Of a DNA stretch of 64,000 nt, positions 16,816-27,183 are shown piece after piece; position 1 is the stretch's first letter; each line of letters opens with the position of its first letter. The notes beneath the pieces were generated by a model. That model saw only the letters and a list, made by a program, of their open reading frames with translations, had not been told where the DNA came from and ran no database searches. The stretch is from Bog-532 sp963833835 (GTDB taxonomy: Bacteria; Actinomycetota; Actinomycetes; Streptosporangiales; Streptosporangiaceae): assembly GCA_963833835.1 (NCBI GenBank), contig CAWHZI010000016.1, positions 1,116,001 to 1,180,000 of the forward strand. The letters are read 5' to 3'. Made by a program: the position numbers and the translations under genes.

Positions 16816-17517
16816 ATGAGTGCTCTTCCCATGGAGCAGCCGCCGTCGGGGGACCACCGGACCACGACACGCCGGGGCGCACGCCGTGCCACGCCGGTAC
16901 GGCAGCTTTTCCCTGACCGCACCGCAGTACTGCCCGACGGGGACTGGACGTTCCCCGGTGGCGGCCAGAGCTTCTCCGGCGATGAGAACCGCCGGGCGCT
17001 CCCGCCCCGGGCCACCGCTCCGCCCCCGGCCACCGCTCCGGCCTGGGCCGGCGCGCCGGTCACCGCCCTGCCGCCCCGGCCGGGTGCGTCCCGCCCGACC
17101 ACGGCCGAGCTCAGCCTGGCTACCGCGGCCGACGAGGCCTGGCTGGCCAGCGTGGCCCGGGCCCGCTTCGCTCCTGACCCGGCGCCCGCCTCCGCCGAAG
17201 CCCTCGCCGCGGCCCCGGTCCTGCGCACGGTGCGCCTGACCCGTCGCGGCCGCCTCGTGCTGGCCGTCGCCGCGGCCCTGGTGGTGGCGGGCCTGGTCGT
17301 GGCCGGGGCCACCGCCGCGCAGGCCAGCGGCCCGGCTGTCGCCCACGGCGGCGACTCGCGGGTGTTCGTGCAGCCCGGCGACACGCTCTGGTCGATCGCC
17401 CAGCGCACCGACCCCGGCGCCGACCCGCAGGCCGTCGTGGCCGGCATCCTGCGGGCCAACCACCTGCCCACCTCCTCCGTGACCGTCGGTCAGCGGCTCT
17501 GGGTGCCCCGCGGCTGA
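16816..17517 (+). CDS. LysM-domain membrane protein, probable SOS-induced division regulator
   Basis: This 233-residue protein has a disordered Pro/Ala-rich N-terminal half (1-140), a single membrane helix at about 147-167 and a C-terminal LysM peptidoglycan-binding domain (182-232, VFVQPGDTLWSIAQRT to VTVGQRLWVPRG). The layout suggests a cytosolic tail and an extracytoplasmic wall-binding domain. Divergence from lexA and SOS-box-like sites match the YneA-type, SOS-induced inhibitors of cell division, which also carry a membrane helix plus LysM; the role is inferred. ATG 16816 has an AGAGGAGG ribosome site. It is followed by a hairpin and then by nrdR. Confidence 0.8.
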   Translation: MSALPMEQPPSGDHRTTTRRGARRATPVRQLFPDRTAVLPDGDWTFPGGGQSFSGDENRRALPPRATAPPPATAPAWAGAPVTALPPRPGASRPTTAELSLATAADEAWLASVARARFAPDPAPASAEALAAAPVLRTVRLTRRGRLVLAVAAALVVAGLVVAGATAAQASGPAVAHGGDSRVFVQPGDTLWSIAQRTDPGADPQAVVAGILRANHLPTSSVTVGQRLWVPRG

Positions 17518-17541
17518 CACGTCCCACCCAAATCGGCATCA

Positions 17542-17576
17542 CGCGACACCCGCCCGCTGATCCCGGGCGTGTCGCG
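17542..17576 (+). terminator. Terminator after the LysM gene
   Basis: CGCGACAC (17542-17549) pairs with GTGTCGCG (17569-17576) and the inner GCCCG pairs with CGGGC, with a two-base bulge and a 7-base loop. No T-run follows. Confidence 0.55.
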
Positions 17577-17749
17577 AGCTGGCCGTGCCACCCTTGGCAC
17601 CTGCGGAAATAGCTCGTCCCAACCGAGCGACCCGGGCGACGGCGCCTGCGGCGACACGCCGGGCGGTCCGCGCAGACCCGATGGGCACGGGGTTTTCTGG
17701 CGACACGCGGGCTGCGCTTGCGACCACTAGGGGCGGTGGTCTACCGTAA

Positions 17750-17797
17750 CCACAACATCTAGTAGTTACACCGATGTGTTTTATCCACAGCTTGTGT
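17750..17797 (+). promoter_or_regulatory. Candidate NrdR box pair with an embedded DnaA box
   Basis: CCACAACATCTAGTAG (17750-17765) resembles the NrdR box (ACACWATATNTAGTGT type). A weaker dyad (CCACAGCTTGTGT, 17785-17797) lies about three helical turns downstream, the normal spacing for NrdR box pairs. The second site overlaps an exact TTATCCACA DnaA nonamer (17781-17789). A TATAAG -10 hexamer follows at 17810. This supports autorepression of nrdR-nrdJ by NrdR, with possible input from DnaA. Confidence 0.6.
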
Positions 17798-17856
17798 CCA
17801 CAGGCTGGGTATAAGTCGGTTCGCCGTTCGCCAGTTCGCTCACCGGAGGTGATCGC

Positions 17857-18345
17857 ATGCACTGTCCCTTCTGCCGGCATCCGGACAGCCGCGTGATCGA
17901 CAGCCGTACGGCTGACGACGGTGTAGCCATCCGCCGCCGCCGGGCATGTCCGGAGTGCGGGAAGCGTTTTACCACTCAGGAGACAGTCACCGTGATGGTG
18001 GCCAAGCGGAGTGGGGTGACCGAGCCGTTCGTCCGGGACAAGATCGTGCGCGGGGTGCGCCGCGCCTGTCAGGGCCGCCCGGTCGACGAGGACCAGCTGG
18101 CCATCTTGGCCCAGCAGGTCGAGGAGACGGTCAGGTCCCGAGGCTGCGCCGAGATCGGTTCGCACGAGGTGGGTCTGGCCATCCTGGGCCCGCTCCGGGA
18201 GCTGGACGAGGTGGCTTACCTGCGCTTCGCCTCCGTCTACCGGGGGTTCGAGTCGCTCGTGGACTTTGAGAAAGAGATCGAGGCTTTGCGCGAGGAGCGC
18301 CAGCAAGCAGCGCGCGGGGAGTCCGAGGAGCAGCCGGCCCCCTAG
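17857..18345 (+). CDS. nrdR: Transcriptional repressor NrdR
   Basis: NrdR senses ATP/dATP and represses ribonucleotide reductase genes. The 162-residue protein opens with the zinc ribbon MHCPFC and closes it with CPECGKRF, followed by the ATP-cone domain (about 47-137, VAKRSGVTEPFVRDKIVRGV onward). Length and start are standard; the ribosome site CCGGAGGTGATCG precedes ATG 17857. It is followed 92 bases later by nrdJ, its natural target, and candidate NrdR boxes lie upstream of nrdR itself. Confidence 0.97.
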   Translation: MHCPFCRHPDSRVIDSRTADDGVAIRRRRACPECGKRFTTQETVTVMVAKRSGVTEPFVRDKIVRGVRRACQGRPVDEDQLAILAQQVEETVRSRGCAEIGSHEVGLAILGPLRELDEVAYLRFASVYRGFESLVDFEKEIEALREERQQAARGESEEQPAP

Positions 18346-18437
18346 GTGGCCGGCGCGGGCACGCGAGCGCGATCGAAGTTGATTAACGACCGGAAACGGC
18401 ACGAGCGGCCGGGTGGCTGCAGAAGGGGGCTTGTGGC

Positions 18438-21323
<2,886 letters not shown>

Positions 21324-21356
21324 CCCAGGCACCGCTAGCACCAAGTTTTACCAGCT

Positions 21357-21392
21357 CAGGAGGGGCATGGCCGAGAGGCCATGCTCCTCCTG
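21357..21392 (+). terminator. Terminator hairpin after nrdJ
   Basis: CAGGAGGGGCATGGCC (21357-21372) pairs over 16 positions, with one G-U, with 21377-21392 across a GAGA loop. It lies 34 bases after the nrdJ stop. There is no long T-run. Confidence 0.7.
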
Positions 21393-21510
21393 GCGTTATA
21401 CAGCCGCCGCTCGTTGTCGCATTTGATGCAACAAGCTGTGCCCACCGGCGGCTTGGCGCGCGGGGGTGCCGCTGGCACGCATCTCGGCGAAGTCCTGCTA
21501 ATATGCTTTT

Positions 21511-21771
21511 ATGCGCACCACGATTGACATACCTCCCACCCTGATGCGGGCGGCGAAGGCGCGTGCCGCCGAGCGCGGTGAGAGCCTCAAGGACCTCGTC
21601 AGCCGGGCGGTAGCGCACGAGGTTGGCCTCCCCGCCACACCTAGAGGGAAGGCGGGGCGCGTGACCCTGCCGCTGATTGCGCGTGACGCCGCGCCGACCG
21701 TCCTGGTTACCAACGAGGACATCGCGGAGGCGTTCGATGCCGAGGACGTTGAGAGGCACGCCGCCCAGTGA
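21511..21771 (+). CDS. VapB-type antitoxin
   Basis: An 86-residue protein with a ribbon-helix-helix N-terminus (MRTTIDIPPTLMRAAKARAA, residues 1-20) and a C-terminal acidic tail (about 60-86, ITNEDIAEAFDAEDVE-like) that would neutralise a PIN toxin. It is coupled to the next gene by a GTGA overlap (21768-21771). The pair would autoregulate through DNA binding by the antitoxin. The region upstream (21440-21510) has a TAATAT-like -10 element close to the start. Confidence 0.85.
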   Translation: MRTTIDIPPTLMRAAKARAAERGESLKDLVSRAVAHEVGLPATPRGKAGRVTLPLIARDAAPTVLVTNEDIAEAFDAEDVERHAAQ

Positions 21772-22190
21772 AGCTGGTCGACGTCGGTGTCTGGCTGGCC
21801 GCCGTCTGGGGACGGCATGTTCACCATCCGGTCGCCGCGGACTGGTTCGGTAAGGAGACGGACGATATCGTCTTCTGCCGGGTCACGCAGATGGGGCTAC
21901 TGCGGCTGCTGTCCAACCCCGCCATCATGGGCGACGATGCCATCGATCGCAGTCAGGCGTGGCGAACCTACGATCAGCTCTGGGCTGACGAGCGCGTGCT
22001 CTGGGCCGATGAGCCAGCGGAATTGGACGCGGTCTGGCGTGCGCTCTCGGCCCGTGCTGACCAGAGTCACAAGCTATGGACCGACGATTACCTGGCCGCC
22101 TTTGCCCAGGTCAGCGACGCGACACTCATAACTCTCGACCGTAAGCTGGCTGCCCGCTATCCCTCGGTGCAGGTCGAACTGCTGTCCTGA
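21768..22190 (+). CDS. VapC-type PIN domain ribonuclease toxin
   Basis: The 140-residue protein is a PIN-fold RNase. It opens with MKLVDVGVWLAAVWGRH, giving the first metal-binding Asp (residue 5), and ends the fold with WTDDYLAAFAQVSDATLITL-type elements carrying further acidic residues (about 104-105, 114, 121). The usual Asn in LVDVNVWLA is Gly here. The GTG start overlaps the antitoxin stop. Expected function is tRNA or mRNA cleavage when freed from the antitoxin. A GC hairpin (22194-22230) follows. Confidence 0.85.
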   Translation: MKLVDVGVWLAAVWGRHVHHPVAADWFGKETDDIVFCRVTQMGLLRLLSNPAIMGDDAIDRSQAWRTYDQLWADERVLWADEPAELDAVWRALSARADQSHKLWTDDYLAAFAQVSDATLITLDRKLAARYPSVQVELLS

Positions 22191-22193
22191 CCG

Positions 22194-22230
22194 GCCCGGC
22201 CCGACGCCACCGGCGGCCTGTGGGCCGGGC
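22194..22230 (+). terminator. Possible terminator after vapC
   Basis: GCCCGGCCC (22194-22202) can pair with GGGCCGGGC (22222-22230) around a 19-base loop that holds a smaller GCC/GGC stem. It starts three bases after the toxin stop codon. Confidence 0.4.
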
Positions 22231-22247
22231 GAGGACTGGCTGAAAGG

Positions 22248-23714
22248 ATGCTCAAACACCCCGATCCGGTAGCAGACCGCACCTACCGTCGGGGGGTGCG
22301 AATGGGGCGGGCGGTGCGGAGGTCATGGCCGCTGCTGGCCGTGCTGGCCGTCCAGGCGGCGCTCTCGGCCAGCATGGTCCGGGCCAGGACCGCGTTCGGG
22401 GACGAGGCGCTGTACCTGTCGGCCGGGCATCTTGAGTGGTCGCACTGGTGGCACGGCACCCGGATTCCGGCCTACCTCACCTGGTTTTCCGGCGCTCCGG
22501 TCATCTACCCGCCGATCGGGGCCATCGCCGACGGCCTGGGCGGGCTGGCCGCGGCCCGGCTGCTGTCCCTGGTCTGCATGCTCGGCGTGACCGCGTTCGT
22601 CTGGGCCACGGCGAACCGGTTGTTCGAGGACCGGCGCATCTCCTTCTTCGCCGCCGCGCTGTTCGCCGCGCTCGCGCCGACGTTGCACCTGGGCTCGTAC
22701 GCCACCTACGACGCTCCGGCGTTGCTGCTCCTGGCCATGGCGACCTGGTGTGCCGCCGGAGCCCGGAGCGGTCAGCATGCGATCCGGCGGATGGTCGCGG
22801 CCGGGATCCTCCTGGCCCTGGCCAACGCGACGAAGTACGCCACGGTGCTCTACGACCCCACGGTCCTCGGCGTCACGATCTTGAGCTCGTGGCCGGACGC
22901 CGGGTGGAAGGTAGCTTGCCAGCGTGCGGCCTGGCTCGCGGGCTCCGCGGCGGCGGTCCTGGCCGTACTGCTCGCCCTGGGTGGGCCCGGCTATCTCACC
23001 GGGATCCGCATGACCACGACCGGGCGTGCGCACGGCACCGACCCCGCCGCCCTGGTGCTGGCCGATGCGTGGTCGTGGTCCGCCGTCGTGCTGGTCCCGG
23101 CCGTCATCGCGGTGGTCGTCTGCGCGGTGCGCCGGCGGTGGCCGCAGGCGTTGCTCCTGGCCGTGCTCGCGCTCTCGGCGCTGCTGGCACCGGCCGACCA
23201 GGCGCGCCTTCAGACCGCGACGTCGCTGAGCAAGCACGTCGACTTCGGGGCCTGGTTCGCCGCGATCGCGGCCGGGTACCTGCTGAGCAGTCTGTCCCGG
23301 CGGCCGGTGGTGCTGGCGGTCCTGCTCACCGCCCTGATCCCGGTCACCTCAGTGGGCACGGCCCAGGCCGACGCCATGATCAACTGGCCGGACGTGACCG
23401 GCCTGGTCAAGGTCGTCCGGCCGATGACGGCCCATGGCGGGCACTTTCTCGTGGAGACCACCTACGTCCTTCAGTACTACCTGCCCGACACGACCTGGCG
23501 GCAGTGGTCGAACACCGAGACCGGCACTCCGGAGTACTACCAGCAGGCGATCACGCGGCACTACTTCTCGGTGGTGATCCTCAGCTTCACCCAGACACCC
23601 GCGGTGGACTATGCGATCACCCTTGAGCTGCCCGCCGCCGGGTACCGGCTGGCCGCGAAGGTGCGCTCCGGCCAGACGGTCTTCTACGTGTGGCAGGACG
23701 CAGGCCGAGTCTGA
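22248..23714 (+). CDS. GT39-like polytopic membrane glycosyltransferase
   Basis: The 488-residue protein has about ten hydrophobic segments. Its first periplasmic loop carries a GDEALYLSAGH motif (about residues 45-55), the acidic site typical of GT-C fold (GT39/PMT-like) mannosyltransferases that use polyprenyl-phosphate sugars. The C-terminal 100 residues form an extracytoplasmic domain with aromatic residues. Starts at 22248 (ATG) and 22302 (ATG before the first helix) are both possible; I list the longer. Substrate and acceptor are unknown. It stands alone between vapC and a convergent hydrolase gene. Confidence 0.7.
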   Translation: MLKHPDPVADRTYRRGVRMGRAVRRSWPLLAVLAVQAALSASMVRARTAFGDEALYLSAGHLEWSHWWHGTRIPAYLTWFSGAPVIYPPIGAIADGLGGLAAARLLSLVCMLGVTAFVWATANRLFEDRRISFFAAALFAALAPTLHLGSYATYDAPALLLLAMATWCAAGARSGQHAIRRMVAAGILLALANATKYATVLYDPTVLGVTILSSWPDAGWKVACQRAAWLAGSAAAVLAVLLALGGPGYLTGIRMTTTGRAHGTDPAALVLADAWSWSAVVLVPAVIAVVVCAVRRRWPQALLLAVLALSALLAPADQARLQTATSLSKHVDFGAWFAAIAAGYLLSSLSRRPVVLAVLLTALIPVTSVGTAQADAMINWPDVTGLVKVVRPMTAHGGHFLVETTYVLQYYLPDTTWRQWSNTETGTPEYYQQAITRHYFSVVILSFTQTPAVDYAITLELPAAGYRLAAKVRSGQTVFYVWQDAGRV

Positions 23715-23783
23715 TCGCGCCCGCCTGCCCGGCCACTCGCCCAGCCGCGCCCCTCCGCGCGTCAGCCGGACAGGGCTCCGGGC

Positions 23784-24638
23784 TCAGCGCAGACCGTGAC
23801 GGTCGGCCCAGGCCGAGAGCGCGGCGGCGATCTCGGCCGGCCGGTCCTCGGGCGCGTGGTGCCCGGCTTGGCCGCAAGGGATGACCTCCAGCGCGGCGAT
23901 GTGGCTGTCGCACCAGTCCGCCACGGCCGCCGAGACGAGCAGCGTCGGTGAGCCCTCGAAGGTCATCAGCAGCTTGGGCACCTGCGGGCTGGCCGCGAGC
24001 CAGGCGTCGTAAGCCTCGATCCGCGTGATGAGCCCGGCCGGTTCACCGCCCAGCGGCAACTGCCTAGCCCAGGCCAGCAGCGGCCGGCGGCTGTCGCGGG
24101 TGGGGTAGGGCGCCAGGTACTCCTTCAGGTCCTGTTCGCTGACCGGAGTGAGCACGCCGCCGGTGAACGCCTGCCGGACGAACAGGTCCTGGTCGAGATA
24201 GAGGTTCTCGCCCTCGGGGCTGCGGATCTTCTCGGTCCGCGCCCGCGCCTGCGGTGATACCTCGTCCCAGCCCATCGGCTTGACGATGCTTTCGGCAAAG
24301 GCGAGGCCGCGGACTCGCTCCGGGTGACGGGTGGCCCAGTCGAACGCGAGCGCCCCGCCCCAGTCGTGGCCGACCAGCACGACGCGGTCCAGCCCCAGAT
24401 GGTCGAACCAGGCGTCCAGGTAACGGGCATGGTCGTCGAAGCTGTAGGCGATGTCGGGCTTGCCGGAGCGCCCCATGCCGATGAGGTCCGGCGCGAGCAG
24501 CCGTCCCGGCCCCGTCCGGGGCAGGACCTCGCGCCAGATGTGGGACGAAGCCGGGTTGCCGTGCAGGAAAACGATCGGTGTGCCGCTTCCTGACTCCTCG
24601 TAGTGGATGGTGGAATCCAGTGTCATGACCCCGGGCAT
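23784..24638 (-). CDS. Haloalkane dehalogenase-like alpha/beta hydrolase
   Basis: This 284-residue hydrolase resembles haloalkane dehalogenases of the DhaA/LinB group. It has the halide-binding Asn in HGNPASSHIW (residue 28), the nucleophile Asp 92 followed by Trp 93 in VGHDWGG, a candidate catalytic Glu at about 116 (AFAESIVKP) and the His in GHHAPED near the C-terminus. Such enzymes replace halogen by hydroxyl; other substrates are possible. A second ATG (residue 5) is also a plausible start. It lies 12 bases downstream of a MarR-family gene on the same strand, which may control it. Confidence 0.8.
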   Translation of the reverse strand: MPGVMTLDSTIHYEESGSGTPIVFLHGNPASSHIWREVLPRTGPGRLLAPDLIGMGRSGKPDIAYSFDDHARYLDAWFDHLGLDRVVLVGHDWGGALAFDWATRHPERVRGLAFAESIVKPMGWDEVSPQARARTEKIRSPEGENLYLDQDLFVRQAFTGGVLTPVSEQDLKEYLAPYPTRDSRRPLLAWARQLPLGGEPAGLITRIEAYDAWLAASPQVPKLLMTFEGSPTLLVSAAVADWCDSHIAALEVIPCGQAGHHAPEDRPAEIAAALSAWADRHGLR

Positions 24639-24649
24639 GTGAGTCTCCT

Positions 24650-25096
24650 TTAAATATCGAGGGGTGCGTCGAGCAGGGTGGCCAGGTCCCGGACGAAGGC
24701 TTCCGCCCGCGGGTCGCCGCGGCCGCCCAGCGGGGTCATCAGCCGGTCGAGCAGCTTGCTGACCTCGGTGATGGCGGGCTGCACGACCTCACGTCCGCGA
24801 TCGGTGAGCGCCAGCCGGATGGCCCGGGTGTCCACCGGGTCGCGGTCGCGCCGGATCAGCCCGCCGGCGTCGAGGGCCCGGGCCAGCTTGGACGTGTACA
24901 GCGGCTCCAGCCCGGTGTGGTCGGCCAGCTCACGCTGAGTCGGCCGCCGTCCGTCTTGCTCCATGCCGGACAGCGAGGCCAGCAGGACGTACTGCGCGTG
25001 CGTGAGCCCCAGCGGCGCCACGGCCCGGTCCACCGCGACCCGCCACTTCATCGACAGCCGCCAGACCAGGTACCCCGGCGTAGGCTCAGCGCTCAT
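24650..25096 (-). CDS. MarR family transcriptional regulator
   Basis: The 148-residue protein has the MarR winged-helix: LTHAQYVLLASLSGME, RRPTQRELADHTGLEPLYTS and the wing RRDRDPVDTRAIRLALTDRG (about 28-103). These repressors respond to small aromatic or toxic compounds. It is the first gene of a two-gene unit with the dehalogenase-like enzyme. An AT-rich segment with repeated ATACTAAATACAT/CTACTAATTA elements directly upstream (25105-25140) is the likely promoter and operator. Confidence 0.85.
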   Translation of the reverse strand: MSAEPTPGYLVWRLSMKWRVAVDRAVAPLGLTHAQYVLLASLSGMEQDGRRPTQRELADHTGLEPLYTSKLARALDAGGLIRRDRDPVDTRAIRLALTDRGREVVQPAITEVSKLLDRLMTPLGGRGDPRAEAFVRDLATLLDAPLDI

Positions 25097-25104
25097 GCCA
25101 CTTA

Positions 25105-25140
25105 CAGTACATAGATACTAAATACATGGCTACTAATTAA
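25105..25140 (-). promoter_or_regulatory. AT-rich promoter/operator of the marR unit
   Basis: This stretch is far richer in A and T than its surroundings and contains imperfect repeats (ATACTAAATACA, CTACTAATTAA) just ahead of the marR start. It is the natural place for a MarR operator. No exact palindrome was defined. Confidence 0.4.
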
Positions 25141-25465
25141 TTAGCTGTAGATCTTGCTACGCTGGTAGCATGATGAGATGACGCCGAGAGGCTTAGTGAG
25201 CTGGTGACTTGCAGCGAAGCAGGTTGATGCGTTACTTGACGAGCACGGACTGCGAGCTGGCCGTCTGCTGGCGTACGCGAGCGGTCGCCTGAGTTCCAGC
25301 ACGCTGCCGAGGCTCTCCTCGTCTCCAGATCGCAGCCCAGCGACAGCATCCGGCCATCGGCCTGCTGGAGATGCTGGGCGCCGAGGAGCGAGCCGGTGGA
25401 GCGGCCTACCGACCCGACATCATGTTCGGCAACGTGATCGCGGAGCTGAAGCACTCCGGGGCGGC
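25141..25465. other. Non-coding, gene-decay region upstream of the decayed TA pair
   Basis: About 325 bases hold no intact gene. Fragments such as LLDEHGLRAGRLLAYASGRL on the plus strand look like broken coding sequence but could not be assigned to a family. The codon pattern is less GC3-biased than the neighbours. Confidence 0.4.
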
Positions 25466-25647
25466 GCGCAAGGTCAGCGTGTCCATGCCGGAGGACTGAC
25501 CGAGCCGTGGGCGTGGGCCTGGAAGCCAGCCCAGAGACCGAGGCCACAGCCCAGAGACCGATCGCCGACTTCGGCCTGCTCACCGCCGAGCACGGCCCGG
25601 TACCCGAGGCAGCCGGCAGAGGCCGGGCGCGTGGCGAGGGCGAATAG
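25466..25647 (+). pseudogene. Decayed antitoxin gene of a VapBC-type pair
   Basis: The segment starts with a recognisable antitoxin opening (KVSVSMPED) that runs into a stop at once. One missing base restores continuation into DLTE. A later piece (TAEHGPVPEA) matches the C-terminal part typical of these antitoxins. No intact frame remains. It directly precedes a decayed PIN-domain gene. Confidence 0.55.
25524..25546 (+). repeat. 23-base direct repeat, left copy
   Basis: A 23-base sequence beginning AGCCAGCCCAGAGACC occurs here and again at 26172-26194. The two copies lie 648 bases apart and bracket the decayed toxin gene. A partial third copy (14 bases) follows at 25547-25560. Confidence 0.85.
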
Positions 25648-25660
25648 GCCGCAGGTCGCC

Positions 25661-26070
25661 GTGGCCGGGACCCTGATCTGGACTGCGACGGGCTCTCGAA
25701 GCTCGCTGCCGGTGACGGCCGGGCCTGCGCCTATGTGGAAAGCGCCGGGAGCGGGGTGCCCGGGTCGTGGTCAGCGCGATCACGCTGGCCGAGGCCCTCC
25801 GGGGCAGCTCACGCGACGTGGCGGTGCATCGTGTCCTGGCAGGATCATCGTGGTGCCGGTGACCCCGGAGATCGGCCGCCGGGCGGGCGAACTGCTCGGG
25901 GCCACGGTCTTTCCGGCCATCGCTGCGCCATCGACGCCGTCGTGGCGGCGACCGCGCTGCTGACCGAGCGCCCGGCGGTGCTGCTGACCAGCGACCCGGA
26001 CGATCTGAGCCGTCTGGTGGAAGAACCCGGCCGCCCCAAGGGCCAGCGCATCGCCGTGATCCACGTCTGA
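25661..26070 (+). pseudogene. Decayed PIN-domain (VapC) toxin gene with four single-base losses
   Basis: Stitching frames gives a near-complete PIN protein: VAGTLI, then LDCDGLSKLAAGDGRACAYV, then ARVVVSAITLAEALRG, then RIIVVPVTPEIGRRAGELLG, then GHRCAIDAVVAATALLTERP, ending PKGQRIAVIHV. The acidic PIN residues (in LDCD, AEA, AIDAV, TSDPDD) are all kept. The frame steps at about 25677, 25747, 25838 and 25908. Each step fits the loss of one base. No expressed toxin is expected. It may be the remnant of a mobile-type TA module. Confidence 0.75.
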
Positions 26071-26171
26071 CCCGTCGCCAGCCGCGGTCTCAGTGATCGG
26101 CGGCCGGCCAGGAGAGAGCGCCGACGAGCTGCGGAGACCATATGCAGGGTTTCAGGATGAGTGGGGGCCGG

Positions 26172-26194
26172 AGCCAGCCCAGAGACCGAGGCCA
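26172..26194 (+). repeat. 23-base direct repeat, right copy
   Basis: Identical to 25524-25546 over 23 bases. It lies immediately ahead of the -10 element of the ybaK-like gene. Confidence 0.85.
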
Positions 26195-26208
26195 GCGATA
26201 ATAAAGCG

Positions 26209-26673
26209 GTGCCCAATCCCGCGTTGCCAGCCGCCGAAGCCTCCGGCGTCTCCCATCGGGTGATCCGGCACGGCCCGGTCGCCAGCCTGGCCGAGGCGGC
26301 CCAGGTGCGCGGGGTGACGCCCGCCGACGTGGTGAAGACCCTGGTCGTCCGGCGGGCCGACGACGACTTCGTGTTCGTCCTGGTCCCGGGGGGCCGCACG
26401 ATCTCGTGGCCCAAGCTGCGCAAGCTGCTCGGGGTCAGCCGCCTGTCCATGCCCAGCGCCGAGGTGGCCCGGCAGGCGACCGGCTACGAGCGCGGCACGA
26501 TCACCCCGTTCGGGGCCACCACGGCCTGGCCGGTCATCGCCGACGAGCGGGTCCGCGGCCGCGAGATCACGCTCGGCGCGGGGGAGCACGGCCTGGCCCT
26601 GGCCGTCGACGCCGACCAGGCGCTGCAAGCCTTCGGCGCCACCGTGGCCGACATCTCCGACCCCGAGCCTTAG
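26209..26673 (+). CDS. ybaK: YbaK/EbsC family aminoacyl-tRNA deacylase
   Basis: The 154-residue protein belongs to the YbaK/ProX family of trans-editing enzymes that hydrolyse mischarged tRNAs such as Cys-tRNA-Pro. Family elements include ADVVKTLVVR, PGGRTISWPKLRKLLG with its Lys, and the glycine-rich TGYERGTITPFG motif. I choose GTG 26209: a GATAAT -10 hexamer (26197-26202) sits only six bases upstream, typical of leaderless actinobacterial genes. The longer frame from GTG 26161 would read through that promoter and the 23-base repeat. It stands alone, with a convergent small gene downstream. Confidence 0.8.
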   Translation: MPNPALPAAEASGVSHRVIRHGPVASLAEAAQVRGVTPADVVKTLVVRRADDDFVFVLVPGGRTISWPKLRKLLGVSRLSMPSAEVARQATGYERGTITPFGATTAWPVIADERVRGREITLGAGEHGLALAVDADQALQAFGATVADISDPEP

Positions 26674-26678
26674 CCCGC

Positions 26679-27002
26679 CTAGGGCTCGTAGTGGCTGGGC
26701 GGGAACTGCTGCCGTTCCCCCTCGATGAGGATCTCGTCCTTGTCTTCCTCGCGCCGGATCTCGGCCCGCTCCTCCTGGTACTGCTCGGTGTCACGAACGT
26801 CGGTGTCGAGCGGCTCGGTGTCGGTCGCCGACGGGACCTCAGCCGGGTCGTACGGGTCGAGGCCGGCGTCGACGCGCTCCTCTTCCGCCTCGTGCGCCAG
26901 CTTGTCGTCGTCGAGGCGCGGCGACGCGCCACCGTGCTCACGCCGGTCCCGGTGGAACTCCTGCTCGGGGTCGGACGCGGAGTCTGAACTCTGGGATGTC
27001 AT
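26679..27002 (-). CDS. Small highly charged hypothetical protein
   Basis: A 107-residue hydrophilic protein, rich in Asp, Glu and Arg, with no membrane segment and no recognised domain. It starts MTSQSSDSASDPEQEFHR at ATG 27002; frames further upstream overlap the neighbouring promoter and are unlikely. The C-terminus is a run of acidic and basic residues (ERAEIRREEDKDEILIEGE) ending in SHYEP. It is probably disordered and cytosolic. It converges on the ybaK-like gene with five bases between stops. Function unknown. Confidence 0.6.
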   Translation of the reverse strand: MTSQSSDSASDPEQEFHRDRREHGGASPRLDDDKLAHEAEEERVDAGLDPYDPAEVPSATDTEPLDTDVRDTEQYQEERAEIRREEDKDEILIEGERQQFPPSHYEP

Positions 27003-27183
27003 GACGCCTCCCGTACCCCTGCGTGCGGGGCGTATTCGTCGTGGGTGTGCTCCGGGGTAACGATGCCACACCACCCACCGTCGACGGCGCGGCGCCGGCC
27101 CGGCACGGCGCAAAAGCGAACAACAGTCACATAGGTCACAGACATACCCGGTCCCGGACCGTAATCCCCGGCATAATGGCGAG

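Larger units (their letters stand above)
17518..17856. other. 339-base LysM-nrdR intergenic region
   Basis: No gene is seen. The left part holds a terminator hairpin (17542-17576). The right part (17741-17830) holds NrdR-box-like sites, a consensus DnaA nonamer and a TATAAG -10 element (17810-17815) of the nrdR promoter, all in a locally AT-richer stretch. Confidence 0.7.

Noticed and set aside
18346..18437. Possible cobalamin riboswitch before nrdJ
   Set aside because: The 92-base gap is too short and has no B12-box-like sequence.
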